Shown here: one piece after another, positions 8,499 to 18,700 of the stretch
Position numbering within the stretch: the stretch's first letter is position 1
Layout: each line of letters starts with the position of its first letter
Source of the DNA: Pseudodesulfovibrio tunisiensis
GTDB taxonomy: Bacteria; Desulfobacterota; Desulfovibrionia; Desulfovibrionales; Desulfovibrionaceae
NCBI RefSeq assembly: GCF_022809775.1
Contig: NZ_CP094380.1
Coordinates: 3,385,501 to 3,449,500 of the forward strand
Direction of reading: 5' to 3'
Length of the DNA: 64,000 bases
Translations under genes and position numbers: made by a program
Notes under the pieces: generated by a model
Told to the model about the DNA's origin: nothing
Seen by the model: only the letters and a program-made list of their open reading frames with translations
Database searches by the model: none

Positions 8499-9725
8499 AT
8501 GAATAGGGTTGTGAAACGGATCGGAATGCTGTTGCCCGGATTGTGCGTGGCGCTGGTTCTGGCCTCGCTGGTCGCCTGCAAGGGCGGAGAGGACAAGAAG
8601 AAGGCCGTGGCTTCGCAGGAGACCGTGCCCATGAAGGTGGTCAAGGCCGAACAGCGGCCCGTGCAGGTCTGGGGGGAATTCGTGGCCCAGATCAATGCCA
8701 AGGCCACGGTGGACGTGCGCGCCCGCGTGGAGGGCTTTCTGCTCGAAAAGCATTTCAAGGAGGGCGACACGGTCGAGAAGGATCAGCTGCTTTTCGAGAT
8801 CGATCCCCAAACCTATCAGGAGCAGATCAAGCAGGCTCAGGCCACGGTCAATTACAACAGGGCCAAGTTGAGCAAGGCGGAACGCGATTTCCAGCGTTTC
8901 GAAAAGCTGTTTGACGAGGGCGTGGTCAGCCGCGACGAGTTCGAGGTGCGTCAGACCGACATGGAAACCCTCAAGGCTTCACTTAGCGATTCTCAGGCTG
9001 CGCTTCGGGATTCGCAGCTTCAGCTTGGCTACACGCGCATTCATTCCCCGTTGACCGGAGTCATCGGCAAGGCCCATGTGGACGTGGGCAATCTTGTCGG
9101 ACGCGGCGAAAACACCCTGCTTGCGACCGTGTCCTCCACCGACCCCGTGTACGTGAATTTTTCCATCAGCGAATCCGACTACGTGCGCGCCATGCGCAAC
9201 CGCGAATTGCGCAATGCCCAGAACAAGGATGAAAACGCACTGCGCATCATCCTTGCCGATGGTTCGAAGTACGAGCACGGGGGCACGTTCGACATGGCCG
9301 ACCGTGCGGTTGATCCCAGAACCGGAACCCTCGGCATCCGACTGACCTTTCCCAATCCGGACGGCCTGCTCAAGCCCGGCCAGTACGCCAAGCTGCGTGC
9401 GCTTCTCGACAACATCCCGGACGCGCTGGTCGTTCCCGCACGCGCCGTGGTGGACGTTCAGGGCGTGAAGTCGCTGTACGTTGTCGGCGAAGACGGCGTG
9501 GTCAAGAGCGTGCCGGTCAAGCTCGGCCCCGAGCAGCAGGACGTGGTTGCGGTCACGGAAGGCATCAAGGTCGGGGACATGATCATTGCGGACGGCGTGA
9601 GCCGCGTGCGTCCCGGCATCAAGGTCAAGCCCATCCCCGTGCCCATGTCCGACGGAGATTCGCAGAAGCAGCCGCAGGCGAACACGGAACAGGACAAGAC
9701 CGAAACCTCGGGCCAGAACGGGTAG
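8499..9725 (+). CDS. RND efflux periplasmic adaptor lipoprotein (AcrA/MexA type)
   Basis: Membrane-fusion adaptor linking an RND pump to an outer-membrane channel. The ATG at 8499 (GGGGA upstream) gives a lipoprotein signal with lipobox LVAC near residue 27, so it is anchored by a lipidated Cys. Lipoyl/barrel-sandwich halves flank an alpha-hairpin (EEQIKQAQATVNYNRAKLSKAERDFQRFEKLF...DSQAALRDSQLQLGYTRI), then TRIHSPLTGVIG and a beta-barrel domain. Length of 408 residues is standard. It ends 6 bases before the transporter gene, forming a two-gene operon. Substrates cannot be read from sequence. Confidence 0.93.
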   Translation: MNRVVKRIGMLLPGLCVALVLASLVACKGGEDKKKAVASQETVPMKVVKAEQRPVQVWGEFVAQINAKATVDVRARVEGFLLEKHFKEGDTVEKDQLLFEIDPQTYQEQIKQAQATVNYNRAKLSKAERDFQRFEKLFDEGVVSRDEFEVRQTDMETLKASLSDSQAALRDSQLQLGYTRIHSPLTGVIGKAHVDVGNLVGRGENTLLATVSSTDPVYVNFSISESDYVRAMRNRELRNAQNKDENALRIILADGSKYEHGGTFDMADRAVDPRTGTLGIRLTFPNPDGLLKPGQYAKLRALLDNIPDALVVPARAVVDVQGVKSLYVVGEDGVVKSVPVKLGPEQQDVVAVTEGIKVGDMIIADGVSRVRPGIKVKPIPVPMSDGDSQKQPQANTEQDKTETSGQNG

Positions 9726-9731
9726 GTAGCC

Positions 9732-12700
9732 ATGTTTGTCAGATTCTTCATCGACCGGCCCATCTTTGCCTCGGTCGTGGCCATCGTGATTCTTCTGGTG
9801 GGTACGCTGAGTCTGCTCTCCCTGCCCATTGCGCAATATCCGCAGATTTCGCCGCCGTCGGTGCAGGTTTCGGCCTCGTACACCGGCGCGAACGCTGAAG
9901 TCGTGGAAGAGGCGGTTGCCACTCCCATCGAGGAGCAGGTCAACGGCGCGCAGGATATGCTGTACATGAATTCCATCAGCTCGAACGACGGCCGCATGAA
10001 TCTGACCGTCACCTTCGAGCTGGGACGCGATCTGGAGCTCGCCACTGTCGATGTACAGAACCGCGTCAGCCTTGCCCAGCCTCAGCTTCCGCAGGAAGTG
10101 CGCAACTCGGGCATTCAGGTCAAGAAGCAGTCCCCGGAAATCGTGCTCATCGTCAACCTGACCTCCAAGGAAGGCCAGTTCGACACCCTGTTTCTGAACA
10201 ATTACGCCAAGATCAATCTGTATGACGCGCTCAAGCGCATTCCCGGCGTTGGCGACGTATCCCTGTTCGGCGATCAGGACTACGGCATGCGCATCTGGCT
10301 CGATCCGGACAAGCTCGCCACCTACGGCCTGACCGTGGGGGACGTGATCGGCGTGGTTCAGGAACAGAACGTTCAGGCCCCTGCCGGGCAGATCGGCATG
10401 CCCCCGGCTCCCAAGGGCCAGCAGTTCCAGATGACCGTTCGGGTCAAGGGCCGTCTGTCCGATCCGCAGGAGTTCGGCAACATCATCGTCAAGATGCAGC
10501 CCGATGGTTCCACCGTGCGCATCGGCGATGTGGCGCGCGTGGAAATGGGCGCCAAGAACTACTATACCTTCAGCCGTCTTTCCGGTTCGAACACCGCGTC
10601 CATCCTGATCTATCAGCTGCCCGGGTCCAATGCCCTGGATGTGGCCGATCAGGTGCGGTCCACCATGAAGGAGCTGTCCACGTATTTTCCGGACGGCGTG
10701 CAGTACACCATTCCCTACGACACCACCCGGTTCGTGAACGCGTCCATCGACGAGGTCATGGAAACCCTGTACGAGGCCCTTGTCCTCGTGTTTCTGGTCG
10801 TGTTCATATTCCTTCAGAACTGGCGCACCACCATCATTCCCATGGTCTGCGTGCCCGTCTCCCTGATCGGTACGTTCGCGTTGTTCCCGGTGCTCGGATT
10901 CTCCATCAACACCCTGACCCTGTTCGGTCTGGTGCTTGCCATCGGCATCGTGGTCGACGACGCCATCGTCGTTGTCGAGGCCACGCAACGCATCATCGAC
11001 GAGGAGGGGCTCAGTCCCAAGGAAGCCACGAAAAAGGCCATGGCCGAAGTAACCGGTCCGGTCATTGCCAGTACGCTCGTGCTCATTGCCGTGTTCGTGC
11101 CTGTCGCGTTCATGGGTGGCATCACTGGCCAGCTGTACAAGCAGTTCGCCTTGACCCTGTCCGTGTCCGTGGCCATTTCGTCCGTGAACGCCCTGACCCT
11201 GTCCCCGGCCCTGTCCGCGCTGCTGCTTCGGCCCTATACGCCGATCCGCGGCCCGCTCGGCTGGTTCTTCGACAAGTTCAACGTGGTGTTCACCGCCGTG
11301 ACCAACAAGTACAACGCGGTCGTGAGCGGACTGATTCGCCGCGCCCTCATGGGCATTGCCATCATCGGCGTGGTCACGGTCAGCTGCTGGGGCCTGTTCT
11401 CCATCCTGCCGTCCAGTTTCGTGCCGGACGAGGACCAGGGCTACATGATCATCAACGTGCAGTTGCCCGAGGGCGCGTCCCTCGAACGCACCGATGCCGT
11501 GGTCAGGAAGATCGAAGACTACCTCAAGGACGCTCCGGGCGTGTACAACTGGGTTGCGCTGGGTGGGCTGAACCTGCTCAACAGCGCCTACACCTCCTAT
11601 GCCGCCACGGTCTTCGTCATTTTTGACGACTGGTCCGAACGTCAGACCCCGGAGCTCAGTTTCGACGGCATCAGGGGCCGGGCGCAAAAGGCGTTCATGA
11701 GCATTCAGGAAGCCTCGATCGTGGCGTTCGGCGCGCCGCCCATTCCGGGCCTGAGTTCCACCGGCGGCCTTCAGTTCGAATTGCAGGACCGCGCGGGCGG
11801 TACTCCCGAGGAGCTGTTTGCCGTGACCCGGGCTTATCTGGCCGAGGTGTCCAAACGGCCCGAGGTCACCGGCCTGTTCTCCACCTTCAGCACCAACGTG
11901 CCCCAGTTCTACGTGGAAGTGGACCGCGAAAAGTGCAAGAAGCTCGGCGTGCCCGTGAACGATGTGTTCCAGACCCTTCAGACCTATCTGGGTGGTTATT
12001 ACATCAATGACTTCAACAAGTACGGGCGCACCTTCCGCGTCATGGCGCAGGCCGAATCCGAATTCCGGGGCAAGATCGATGATCTCGCCCAGTTCTACAT
12101 GCGCTCGGGTGAGGGAGAGATGATTCCCTTGCGCACCGTGGCCAATGTGGAACGCATCACCGGGCCGGAATACATCCAGCGGTACAATCTGTTCAAGACT
12201 GCGGAAATCAACGCGGCCACGCCTCCGGGCTTCAGCTCGGGCCAGACCATGCAGGCCATGGAGGACGTGGCGCGGCAGACTCTGCCGCAGGGCTACGGGT
12301 TCGACTGGACCGGCATCGCCTACCAGCAGAAGAACTCGGGCGGGCAGACCGGCCTCGTGTTCGCGTTGGCCATCATCATGGTCTTCCTCGTGCTGGCTGC
12401 CCAGTACGAAAGCTGGGCCACCCCGTTCGCGGTCATCCTCTGCGTGCCCCTCGGCATTCTGGGGGCCATGTCGTCCCAGTGGATGCGCGGATTGGACAAC
12501 AACGTGTATGCCCAGATCGGTCTGGTCATGCTCATCGGTCTGGCGGCCAAGAATGCCATTCTCATCGTGGAGTTTGCCAAGGAACGCCGCGAACAGGGCG
12601 CGTCCATCGTGGAAGCGGCCAAACATGCCGCGCATCTGCGGTTCCGCCCCATCCTCATGACATCCTTTGCCTTCATTCTCGGCGTCATCCCGCTGGTCAC

Positions 12701-12881
12701 GGCCTCGGGCGCAGGCTCGGCCTCGCGTCACGCCCTCGGCACTTCGGTGTTCGGCGGCATGATCGCGGCAACCTGTTTCGGCGTGATCGTGATTCCGGCC
12801 CTGTATGTGGCCATCCAGCGTATTGCCGAGTTCCGGAAAAAGGTCCCGGAACCGGAGCCGCCAGATGACGACAAGGCGTAA
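9732..12881 (+). CDS. RND multidrug efflux transporter (AcrB/MexB, HAE-1 type)
   Basis: Proton-driven inner-membrane pump of 1049 residues, the full HAE-1 length. It begins [18 protein letters not shown], the standard RND start. TM4 carries the paired aspartates in [13 protein letters not shown] that relay protons, and the C-terminal half repeats the fold with [14 protein letters not shown]. Two large periplasmic loops are present. Its adaptor lies immediately upstream. No TolC/OprM-like gene follows, so an outer-membrane channel must be supplied elsewhere. It is followed by a terminator. Confidence 0.95.
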   Translation: MFVRFFIDRPIFASVVAIVILLVGTLSLLSLPIAQYPQISPPSVQVSASYTGANAEVVEEAVATPIEEQVNGAQDMLYMNSISSNDGRMNLTVTFELGRDLELATVDVQNRVSLAQPQLPQEVRNSGIQVKKQSPEIVLIVNLTSKEGQFDTLFLNNYAKINLYDALKRIPGVGDVSLFGDQDYGMRIWLDPDKLATYGLTVGDVIGVVQEQNVQAPAGQIGMPPAPKGQQFQMTVRVKGRLSDPQEFGNIIVKMQPDGSTVRIGDVARVEMGAKNYYTFSRLSGSNTASILIYQLPGSNALDVADQVRSTMKELSTYFPDGVQYTIPYDTTRFVNASIDEVMETLYEALVLVFLVVFIFLQNWRTTIIPMVCVPVSLIGTFALFPVLGFSINTLTLFGLVLAIGIVVDDAIVVVEATQRIIDEEGLSPKEATKKAMAEVTGPVIASTLVLIAVFVPVAFMGGITGQLYKQFALTLSVSVAISSVNALTLSPALSALLLRPYTPIRGPLGWFFDKFNVVFTAVTNKYNAVVSGLIRRALMGIAIIGVVTVSCWGLFSILPSSFVPDEDQGYMIINVQLPEGASLERTDAVVRKIEDYLKDAPGVYNWVALGGLNLLNSAYTSYAATVFVIFDDWSERQTPELSFDGIRGRAQKAFMSIQEASIVAFGAPPIPGLSSTGGLQFELQDRAGGTPEELFAVTRAYLAEVSKRPEVTGLFSTFSTNVPQFYVEVDREKCKKLGVPVNDVFQTLQTYLGGYYINDFNKYGRTFRVMAQAESEFRGKIDDLAQFYMRSGEGEMIPLRTVANVERITGPEYIQRYNLFKTAEINAATPPGFSSGQTMQAMEDVARQTLPQGYGFDWTGIAYQQKNSGGQTGLVFALAIIMVFLVLAAQYESWATPFAVILCVPLGILGAMSSQWMRGLDNNVYAQIGLVMLIGLAAKNAILIVEFAKERREQGASIVEAAKHAAHLRFRPILMTSFAFILGVIPLVTASGAGSASRHALGTSVFGGMIAATCFGVIVIPALYVAIQRIAEFRKKVPEPEPPDDDKA

Positions 12882-12896
12882 AACAGGATATGACAA

Positions 12897-12931
12897 GACC
12901 CGGTGCTTCGGCATCGGGTCTTGTTTTTTGG
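12897..12931 (+). terminator. Intrinsic terminator of the RND operon
   Basis: GACCCGGTGC and GCATCGGGTC pair around a short loop and are followed by TTGTTTTTTGGG, 15 bases past the transporter stop. Confidence 0.8.
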
Positions 12932-12932
12932 G

Positions 12933-13285
12933 ATGCCTTCGGCGACCCTCCCGGGGGGCGGGCGCTGCCCAGACCCGCCAAGGAGCAAGGCCCCTTGGAT
13001 CCCCATTCCGTTTCAGGGATCGGCAAGGCCCGATCCCTGAAACAGGTTGTTCGAGATTAGGAGGGTTTGTTTTTGAAGGAAATTTTGTCGGAGGGTACAG
13101 TCTTGACAGATTGGCTGGCAACGATTGTCTCGTGTCAGGTGGTCGGAAAGGTCCGGGGAATGTCTCGCCAGAGCATTCCCCGGACCTTTCCGACCACCTG
13201 ACACAAATGGAGTCGAGGGGCCTTGCTCCTTGCGGGTCCAGGGCAGCGCCCTGGTCTCCCCGAAGGGGCCGCCGGAGGCCGCTTT
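12933..13285. repeat. Nested inverted-repeat element, REP/MITE-like
   Basis: Outer imperfect arms (about 12933-13000 and 13212-13285) are complementary through gcgctgcccagacccgc and caaggagcaaggcccc blocks. Inside lies a perfect 14-bp hairpin at 13010-13043 and a perfect 31-bp hairpin with arms 13132-13162 and 13174-13204 around an 11-base loop. No coding capacity is apparent. The outer arm resembles GC-rich intergenic repeats typical of Desulfovibrio genomes. It fills the 432-base gap before the FMN reductase gene. Confidence 0.75.
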
Positions 13286-13313
13286 CTTCTTCATTGCATC
13301 CGTCCTGGAAACC

Positions 13314-13940
13314 ATGCATGTTGGAAGAATGAATATTACCAATGCGATTCTGGGTGTTGAAGGCAGTCCGCGAAAAAGTGGCAACTCCCACCATCTGCTT
13401 CAAGCCGTTCTGGATGGAGCTGCCGGGCGTGGCGGTGCGGCAAAGAGCGTTCACCTGCGGGATTATCGGTACGAGCCGTGCATCGGGTGCGAGAAATGTC
13501 GCAGGGACAAGATATGCACGCAGTTTCATGACGGCATGAGCCTGCTGTATCCCGAGTTGGTGAGCAGCCGCGGGCTTGTTCTCGTTTCTCCGGTGCACAA
13601 CTACAATATCACGGCATGGATGAAGGCATTCATTGACCGGCTGTACTGCTTTTACGAGTTCAAGGACACCCGGCCACGCCAGTGGTCCAGCAATCTTGCC
13701 GGGCAGGGACGGAAAGCAGTGATCGCTGCCATTGGCGAGCAGGAGGACCTGAGGGACATGGGCTTTGCTCTTGAGGCCATGCGCATGCCTCTTGAAGCCC
13801 TGGGGTACGAGATCGTTGCCGAGATTCCCATCATGCGGATATTCGATCGCGGCAGGATCAAATCCTACCCGGAGATTCTGGAAAAGGCGGTGCAAAGCGG
13901 GGCCTTGCTGGCTGAGGCATTGGCCTCGGATGTGGCGTGA
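13314..13940 (+). CDS. NADPH-dependent FMN reductase / flavodoxin-fold oxidoreductase
   Basis: Flavin-dependent quinone- or iron-sulfur-flavoprotein-type reductase. The product begins with strand-loop ILGVEGSPRKSGNSHHLLQ, the FMN phosphate-binding loop, followed by CIGCEKCRRDKIC, a Cys cluster typical of iron-sulfur flavoproteins, and VLVSPVHNYNITAWMKAFIDR, the isoalloxazine-side motif. About 208 residues. The start is uncertain. The ATG at 13329 has its GGAAG too close, so the ATG at 13314 in the same frame is used. It stands alone downstream of the repeat element. Confidence 0.8.
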   Translation: MHVGRMNITNAILGVEGSPRKSGNSHHLLQAVLDGAAGRGGAAKSVHLRDYRYEPCIGCEKCRRDKICTQFHDGMSLLYPELVSSRGLVLVSPVHNYNITAWMKAFIDRLYCFYEFKDTRPRQWSSNLAGQGRKAVIAAIGEQEDLRDMGFALEAMRMPLEALGYEIVAEIPIMRIFDRGRIKSYPEILEKAVQSGALLAEALASDVA

Positions 13941-13976
13941 GCGGAAAAAGCCTTTCGGCTTTGCTGGTGCGGACGT

Positions 13977-14015
13977 GAAAAGGGCCGCGACGAGTGCATT
14001 CGTCGCGACCCTTTG
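13977..14015. terminator. Bidirectional hairpin terminator between FMN reductase and proS
   Basis: AAAGGG...GCGACGA and TCGTCGC...CCCTTT form a strong stem in the gap between two convergent genes. A/T runs at both feet would let it serve either strand. Confidence 0.7.
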
Positions 14016-14037
14016 CGCAATGCGTATGTGATTCGGA

Positions 14038-15780
14038 CTAGTTCAGTTCCAGTCCCCAATTCTGCCAGACCTGAGTGCGCCAATCCGCAAAGGCCTGAGC
14101 GAATCCGTCCAGAGGCAGTTCGATCTTTTCACCGGTCTTGCGGTTCTTGGCTTCGATGATGCCGTTCTTGAGGCCCTTGCCGCCAAGCACGAGCTGCATG
14201 GGGTAGCCCACGAGATCGGCGTCCGCGAACTTCACGCCCGGACGTTCCTTGCGATCATCGTAGCACACGTCCACGCCCAGAGCGCGAATTTCCTCGTAGA
14301 GTTCCTCGGCCTTGGCGTTGACGGCCTCATCCTTGCCACCAAGGGAAATGAGGCAGGCTTCGAAGGGCGCGATGGAGGGCGGGAACACGCAACCGCCATC
14401 ATCGTTGTTCTGCTCGATGGCGGAAGCGATGATGCGGGACACGCCGATGCCGTAGCAGCCCATGATCATGGTCTGGGACTTGCCGTTCTCGTCCAGATAG
14501 GTGGCGCTCATCTTTTCGGAATACTTGGTGCCGAGCTTGAACACGTGGCCGACTTCGATGCCCTTGGTGAACTCGATTTCGCCGCCGCATTCCGGGCAGT
14601 GGTCGCCTTCCTGAATCACGCGCAGGTCGGCGAACTTCTCGATGTTGCAGTCGCGGCCAAGGGAGAGGTGGCGCACATGGGTGTCGGCCTTGTTGCCGCC
14701 TGCGATCCAGTCCGTGGCGAGACAGAGCTCGTTGTCCGCGAACACGCGCACGCCCTCCTTGAGGGAGTGCGGTCCGGCAAAGCCCACGGGCGCGCCCGTG
14801 ATTTCCTTGACCAGAGCCTCGTCCGCAAACTCGATCTCATTGCCGCCGACCAGATTGCGCAGCTTCACGTCGTTGATTTCGCGGTCGCCGCGAACCAGTG
14901 CGGCCACGGGTTCGCCGTCCACCACGAAGAGCAGGGTCTTGACCAGTGCGGAGGCGTCCACGTTCAGGAACTTGCAGACTTCCTCGACCGTGTGCTGGCC
15001 TGGGGTCGGCACTTCCTCGATGGCCGGGCATTCCGCGTCGCACAGGCATTCGCCCTGCGGAGCCGTGACCTTGGCCTTTTCAAGGTTGGCTGCGAATTCG
15101 CAGGCCTTGCACGAGGCAATGGTGTCTTCGCCGGTATCGGCCAGCACCATGAATTCATGGGAAAAGTCGCCGCCGATCGCGCCGGAGTCGGCCTGGACCG
15201 GCTTGAAGCGCAGCCCGATGCGGGAGAAGATGCGCTTGTATGCCTCGAACATGTTCCAGTAGGAGGCCTCTGCGCCCTGCTCGTCACGGTCGAAGGAATA
15301 GGCGTCCTTCATCACGAATTCGCGGCCGCGCATCAGGCCGAAACGGGGCCGGATTTCGTCGCGAAACTTGGTCTGAATCTGGTACAGGTTCACGGGAAGC
15401 TGCTTGTAGGAGCGGATTTCGCCGCGAATCAGGTCGGTCATGACCTCTTCATGCGTGGGGCCGAGGCAGTAGTCCCGGTCGTGGCGGTCATGAAAGCGGA
15501 GCAGTTCCTTGCCGTAGTAGTCCCAGCGGCCGGTTTCGCGCCACAGGTCCGCAGGCTGGACCATGGGCAGGAGCACTTCCATGGCTCCGGCGCGGTCCAT
15601 TTCCTCGCGCACGATGGCTTCGACCTTGTTCAGGGAACGCAGGCCAAGGGGCAGAAAATTGTAGATGCCGCTGGTGAGCTTGCGGATCATGCCCGCGCGG
15701 ATCAGCAGCTTGTGGGAGATGACCTCGGCCTCGGAGGGCGCCTCCTTCAGGGTCGGAACATAGTATCGGGAAAGTCGCAT
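14038..15780 (-). CDS. proS: Prolyl-tRNA synthetase
   Basis: Class II synthetase that charges tRNA-Pro, 580 residues. It begins [20 protein letters not shown] and has motif 1 around [36 protein letters not shown], motif 2 [24 protein letters not shown], an inserted YbaK-like editing domain in the middle, then motif 3 [12 protein letters not shown] and a C-terminal anticodon-binding domain. This is the bacterial ProS type with editing. Its ATG abuts the stop of ispG without a gap, so the two are co-transcribed. Confidence 0.96.
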   Translation of the reverse strand: MRLSRYYVPTLKEAPSEAEVISHKLLIRAGMIRKLTSGIYNFLPLGLRSLNKVEAIVREEMDRAGAMEVLLPMVQPADLWRETGRWDYYGKELLRFHDRHDRDYCLGPTHEEVMTDLIRGEIRSYKQLPVNLYQIQTKFRDEIRPRFGLMRGREFVMKDAYSFDRDEQGAEASYWNMFEAYKRIFSRIGLRFKPVQADSGAIGGDFSHEFMVLADTGEDTIASCKACEFAANLEKAKVTAPQGECLCDAECPAIEEVPTPGQHTVEEVCKFLNVDASALVKTLLFVVDGEPVAALVRGDREINDVKLRNLVGGNEIEFADEALVKEITGAPVGFAGPHSLKEGVRVFADNELCLATDWIAGGNKADTHVRHLSLGRDCNIEKFADLRVIQEGDHCPECGGEIEFTKGIEVGHVFKLGTKYSEKMSATYLDENGKSQTMIMGCYGIGVSRIIASAIEQNNDDGGCVFPPSIAPFEACLISLGGKDEAVNAKAEELYEEIRALGVDVCYDDRKERPGVKFADADLVGYPMQLVLGGKGLKNGIIEAKNRKTGEKIELPLDGFAQAFADWRTQVWQNWGLELN

Positions 15781-16854
15781 TTACTTGTTTCTCCTTTCTT
15801 GCAGAAAGCTCTGAATTTCTCTCATGAATTCGGGCAGCAGGTTGCCTTTGCCCTTGACCTTGCGGACAACCTCGCCCTTGCGGAAAATTATGCCCAGATC
15901 GCGGCCTCCGGCAATGCCGATGTCGGCCTCGCGTGCTTCGCCCGGGCCGTTGACCACGCAGCCCATCACGGCCACGGTAAAGACTTCCTCGACTCCGCGC
16001 AGGGCCTCTTCGACCTGTTCGGCAAGGGATATGAGGTCGATTTCGGTTCTGCCGCAGGTGGGGCAGGAAACGATCTCCGGGCCGCGTTCGCGCAGGCCGA
16101 GCGAGCGCAGGATTTCCCAGCATACACCGATTTCGGCCACGGGGTCGTGGGTCAGGGATACGCGCATGGTGTCGCCGATGCCCTCGGCAAGCAGGAGTCC
16201 CAGACCGACGGACGATTTGACCGCACCCCGGACAAGGGTGCCTGCTTCGGTCACGCCAATGTGCAGGGGATAGTCGCATTTTTCGGACATGAGCCGATAC
16301 GCGGCAACCGTGGTGAGCACGGACGAGGACTTCAGGGAAATCTTGGTGTCATGAAAGCCGCGCTTTTCCAGCATGGCCACATGCCGCAGGGCGGAGTCGA
16401 CCATGGCTTCGGGCGTGGGACCGCCGTACTGGCGGAGCAGGTCCTTTTCAAGGGAGCCGCCGTTCACGCCGATGCGGATGGGGGCTCCCTGATCTGCGGC
16501 AGCGCGTACAACCGCGTCCACCTTGTTCTCGCCGCCGATGTTGCCTGGGTTGATGCGCAGCGCATCCATGCCCGCCTCAAGCGAGGACAGGGCCAGACGG
16601 TAGTCGAAATGGATGTCCGCCACCAGCGGAACGGGCGATTGGGCACGGATTTGTCGAAGTGCCTGTGCGGCTGTGTCATCGGGAACGGCAAGGCGGACGA
16701 TTTCGCAGCCTGCCTCGGCCAGTTGGTTGATCTGGGCCAGTGTAGTCTGCACGTCGCGGGTGTCGGTGTTGCACATGGACTGGACCCGAACCGGGTTGTC
16801 TCCGCCGATGCCCACGCCGCCGATGCTTACGGCCCGTGTTGGCTTGCGTTTCAT
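15781..16854 (-). CDS. ispG: 4-hydroxy-3-methylbut-2-enyl diphosphate synthase (flavodoxin/ferredoxin)
   Basis: Iron-sulfur enzyme of the MEP isoprenoid pathway that converts MEcPP to HMBPP. The 357-residue product has the opening RAVSIGGVGIGGDNPVRVQSM, the TIM-barrel repeats and the cluster ligands CPTC (VSCPTCGRTEID) and a third Cys in VMGCVVNGPGEA. Length fits the short bacterial form. No strong ribosome site precedes the ATG. Downstream proS is adjacent. Three other isoprenoid genes (dxs, ispA, ispH) occur elsewhere in this window. Confidence 0.96.
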   Translation of the reverse strand: MKRKPTRAVSIGGVGIGGDNPVRVQSMCNTDTRDVQTTLAQINQLAEAGCEIVRLAVPDDTAAQALRQIRAQSPVPLVADIHFDYRLALSSLEAGMDALRINPGNIGGENKVDAVVRAAADQGAPIRIGVNGGSLEKDLLRQYGGPTPEAMVDSALRHVAMLEKRGFHDTKISLKSSSVLTTVAAYRLMSEKCDYPLHIGVTEAGTLVRGAVKSSVGLGLLLAEGIGDTMRVSLTHDPVAEIGVCWEILRSLGLRERGPEIVSCPTCGRTEIDLISLAEQVEEALRGVEEVFTVAVMGCVVNGPGEAREADIGIAGGRDLGIIFRKGEVVRKVKGKGNLLPEFMREIQSFLQERRNK

Positions 16855-16964
16855 AAGGGCAGAGACGTTACTTCATTTCCCGGCGCAAGCCAAGCGTGGC
16901 GCGCAGGAGTGGCCCGTGGCTTGCCAGTGGAAAGGACGTATGCGTATCGGTTTGAAAGTGCAGA

Positions 16965-17000
16965 AAAAAAAGCCCCGGTTCGCAGGAACCGGGGCTTTGA
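16965..17000 (-). terminator. Intrinsic terminator of the ech operon
   Basis: AAAGCCCCGGTTC and GAACCGGGGCTTT form a perfect stem, followed on the minus strand by a run of eight T residues, 23 bases beyond the echF stop. Confidence 0.92.
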
Positions 17001-17022
17001 CGTTCATGTCAGCGGCAGGGAA

Positions 17023-17595
17023 TTACTTCCTGCCTTTTTTCTTGCCCTTCCTGGGAGCAGGCTTGGCAGCCTTTTCCGTGGTCGGGGCAGTTTCTTCCTT
17101 GGGCTCCTCGACCTTGGCCTCGGGAGCAGGTTCGGCCTTGGCCTCGGGAGCAGGCTCGGGCTTGGCCTCGGGAGCAGGCTCGGGCTTGGCCTCGGGAGCA
17201 GGCTCGGGCTTGGCTTCGGCCTTTGCCTCGGGAGCCGGGGCAGCCTTCTTCTTTCTGGGCTTGGGCGGCTCGCCGTGTTCGGTCATCATGATCTTTTCGA
17301 CCAGAGGCTTGCGATGCACATCCTTCATGTGGATGGCCTTGACCGGACAGAGGTCCTCGCAGATGCCGCAGTAGATGCAGGCGTGCGGGTCGCATTCCCA
17401 CAGGCCCGTGGACTTGTCCACCACGATGCATTGGGACGGACACTTGCGCGAGCAGGTGCCGCAGAAGATGCATTTTTCGATGTCGATGTACAGCTCGCCC
17501 CGGTATTTCGGGAACGGGTCCCGAACCTCGAACGGGTATTTGCGCGTCGCCGGCTTGGAGAGCAGGTTCTTGAGTACGTTGGGCGTAAACAGCAT
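17023..17595 (-). CDS. echF: Ech hydrogenase subunit F, 2x[4Fe-4S] ferredoxin with repetitive tail
   Basis: Electron-transfer subunit that passes electrons between ferredoxin and the hydrogenase small subunit. Two ferredoxin motifs are present (CIFCGTCSRKC and CIYCGICEDLC) within residues 35-85. The remaining half is an unusual Ala/Pro/Glu/Lys tail of near-identical octapeptides (APEAKPEP), ending KPAPRKGKKKGRK. The core matches EchF and NuoI-like proteins; the tail makes it longer than expected (190 residues). It is the last gene of echABCDEF and is followed by a terminator. Confidence 0.88.
   Translation of the reverse strand: MLFTPNVLKNLLSKPATRKYPFEVRDPFPKYRGELYIDIEKCIFCGTCSRKCPSQCIVVDKSTGLWECDPHACIYCGICEDLCPVKAIHMKDVHRKPLVEKIMMTEHGEPPKPRKKKAAPAPEAKAEAKPEPAPEAKPEPAPEAKPEPAPEAKAEPAPEAKVEEPKEETAPTTEKAAKPAPRKGKKKGRK
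17114..17209. repeat. Four tandem 24-bp units inside echF
   Basis: Units of ttggcctcgggagcaggctc plus gggc repeat at 17114, 17138, 17162 and 17186 with one to three differences in the first. They keep frame and encode the APEAKPEP tail repeats, so copy number can change without frameshift. Confidence 0.85.
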
Positions 17596-17607
17596 ATCGG
17601 TCCCTCC

Positions 17608-18690
17608 TTAGCGTTCTGTGCAGCTGATGCACGGGTCGATGGACAGGACGATAACCGGTACGTCCGCCAGTTCGCATTCCGGAAGCATGGTCAGCAGCGG
17701 CGGAATGTTGGCGAAAGTGGGCGTCCGGATACGCAGGCGTTCAAGGTGCTTGGTGCCGTTGCTGCGGATGTAGTACATGCACTCGCCGCGAGGCTGTTCC
17801 ACGCGGGTGTAGATTTCGCCACCCTCGGGCGGATTGCCCTTGACCTTCACGTTGATGTCTCCCTCGGGCAACTTGCTGATGGCCTGGCGTACGAGATCGA
17901 TGGACTGGAGCACTTCGCGGAAGCGCACCGTGGAGCGCGACCAGCAGTCGCCGTCCGGCTCGACAACGGGTTCGAAGTCGAGCTGGGAGTAAGCACCATA
18001 GCCGAGCATGCGGGCGTCCTGAGCCACGTTGGAACCACGCAGGGTCGGACCGGCCGCGCCGAGTTCGATGGCCTGCTCCGGAGTCATGACGCCGATGCCC
18101 TTGGTCCGGGACTTGACGGTGTAGTCGTCCAGAATGGTGGGCTGGATCGCCTTGAGCTGCTTTTCCACGTCGTCCAGCTCGGTCAGAATCCAGCGAATCT
18201 GGTCCGGGCTGAGGTCGGCGCGGACGCCGCCGATTACGTTCACGGACACGATCACGCGGTTGCCCGCAGTGGCTTCGTTGATGTCCATGATCTTTTCACG
18301 GATTTTCCAGAACTGCATGAACAGGGCTTCGAAGCCGAACGCATCGGCAAAGAGGCCGAGCCACAGCAGATGGCTGTGCATGCGGTGCAGTTCGCTCCAG
18401 ACGATGCGGAGCAGCTCGGCGCGAGGCGGAACCTCGATGTTCATGAGCTCTTCGATGGTCTGGGAGTAGCAGGTGGCGTGAATCATGGAACAGATGCCGC
18501 AGATGCGTTCGCACACCTGAATCATGTGATGGTAATCGCGAATGGAACAGAGCATTTCCAGACCGCGATGGATGTAGCCAAGGGCCGGGACAGCTTCCTT
18601 GACGATTTCGTCCTCCACCTTGAGCGTCAAGTGAATGGGCTCGGGCAGGACGGGATGCTGCGGGCCGAAAGGAATAACAGTACTCGCCAT
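17608..18690 (-). CDS. echE: Ech hydrogenase large subunit (NiFe site)
   Basis: Catalytic [NiFe] subunit of the membrane-bound energy-converting hydrogenase, 360 residues. The nickel-iron ligands are seen as RICGICSMIHATCY near residue 62 and DPCISC at the C-terminus, which ends DPCISCTER. This subunit ends right after the second CxxC, so no C-terminal processing peptide is visible, as known for Ech enzymes. It is homologous to complex I NuoD. It lies 12 bases before echF. Confidence 0.94.
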   Translation of the reverse strand: MASTVIPFGPQHPVLPEPIHLTLKVEDEIVKEAVPALGYIHRGLEMLCSIRDYHHMIQVCERICGICSMIHATCYSQTIEELMNIEVPPRAELLRIVWSELHRMHSHLLWLGLFADAFGFEALFMQFWKIREKIMDINEATAGNRVIVSVNVIGGVRADLSPDQIRWILTELDDVEKQLKAIQPTILDDYTVKSRTKGIGVMTPEQAIELGAAGPTLRGSNVAQDARMLGYGAYSQLDFEPVVEPDGDCWSRSTVRFREVLQSIDLVRQAISKLPEGDINVKVKGNPPEGGEIYTRVEQPRGECMYYIRSNGTKHLERLRIRTPTFANIPPLLTMLPECELADVPVIVLSIDPCISCTER

Positions 18691-18700
18691 ATCGGCCTCC

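Noticed and set aside
8979..13895. A 1638-codon open frame on the minus strand
   Set aside because: It is antisense to the RND adaptor and pump genes, which have clear families and ribosome sites. Its His/Gly/Arg-rich composition is the mirror of GC-rich codon use.
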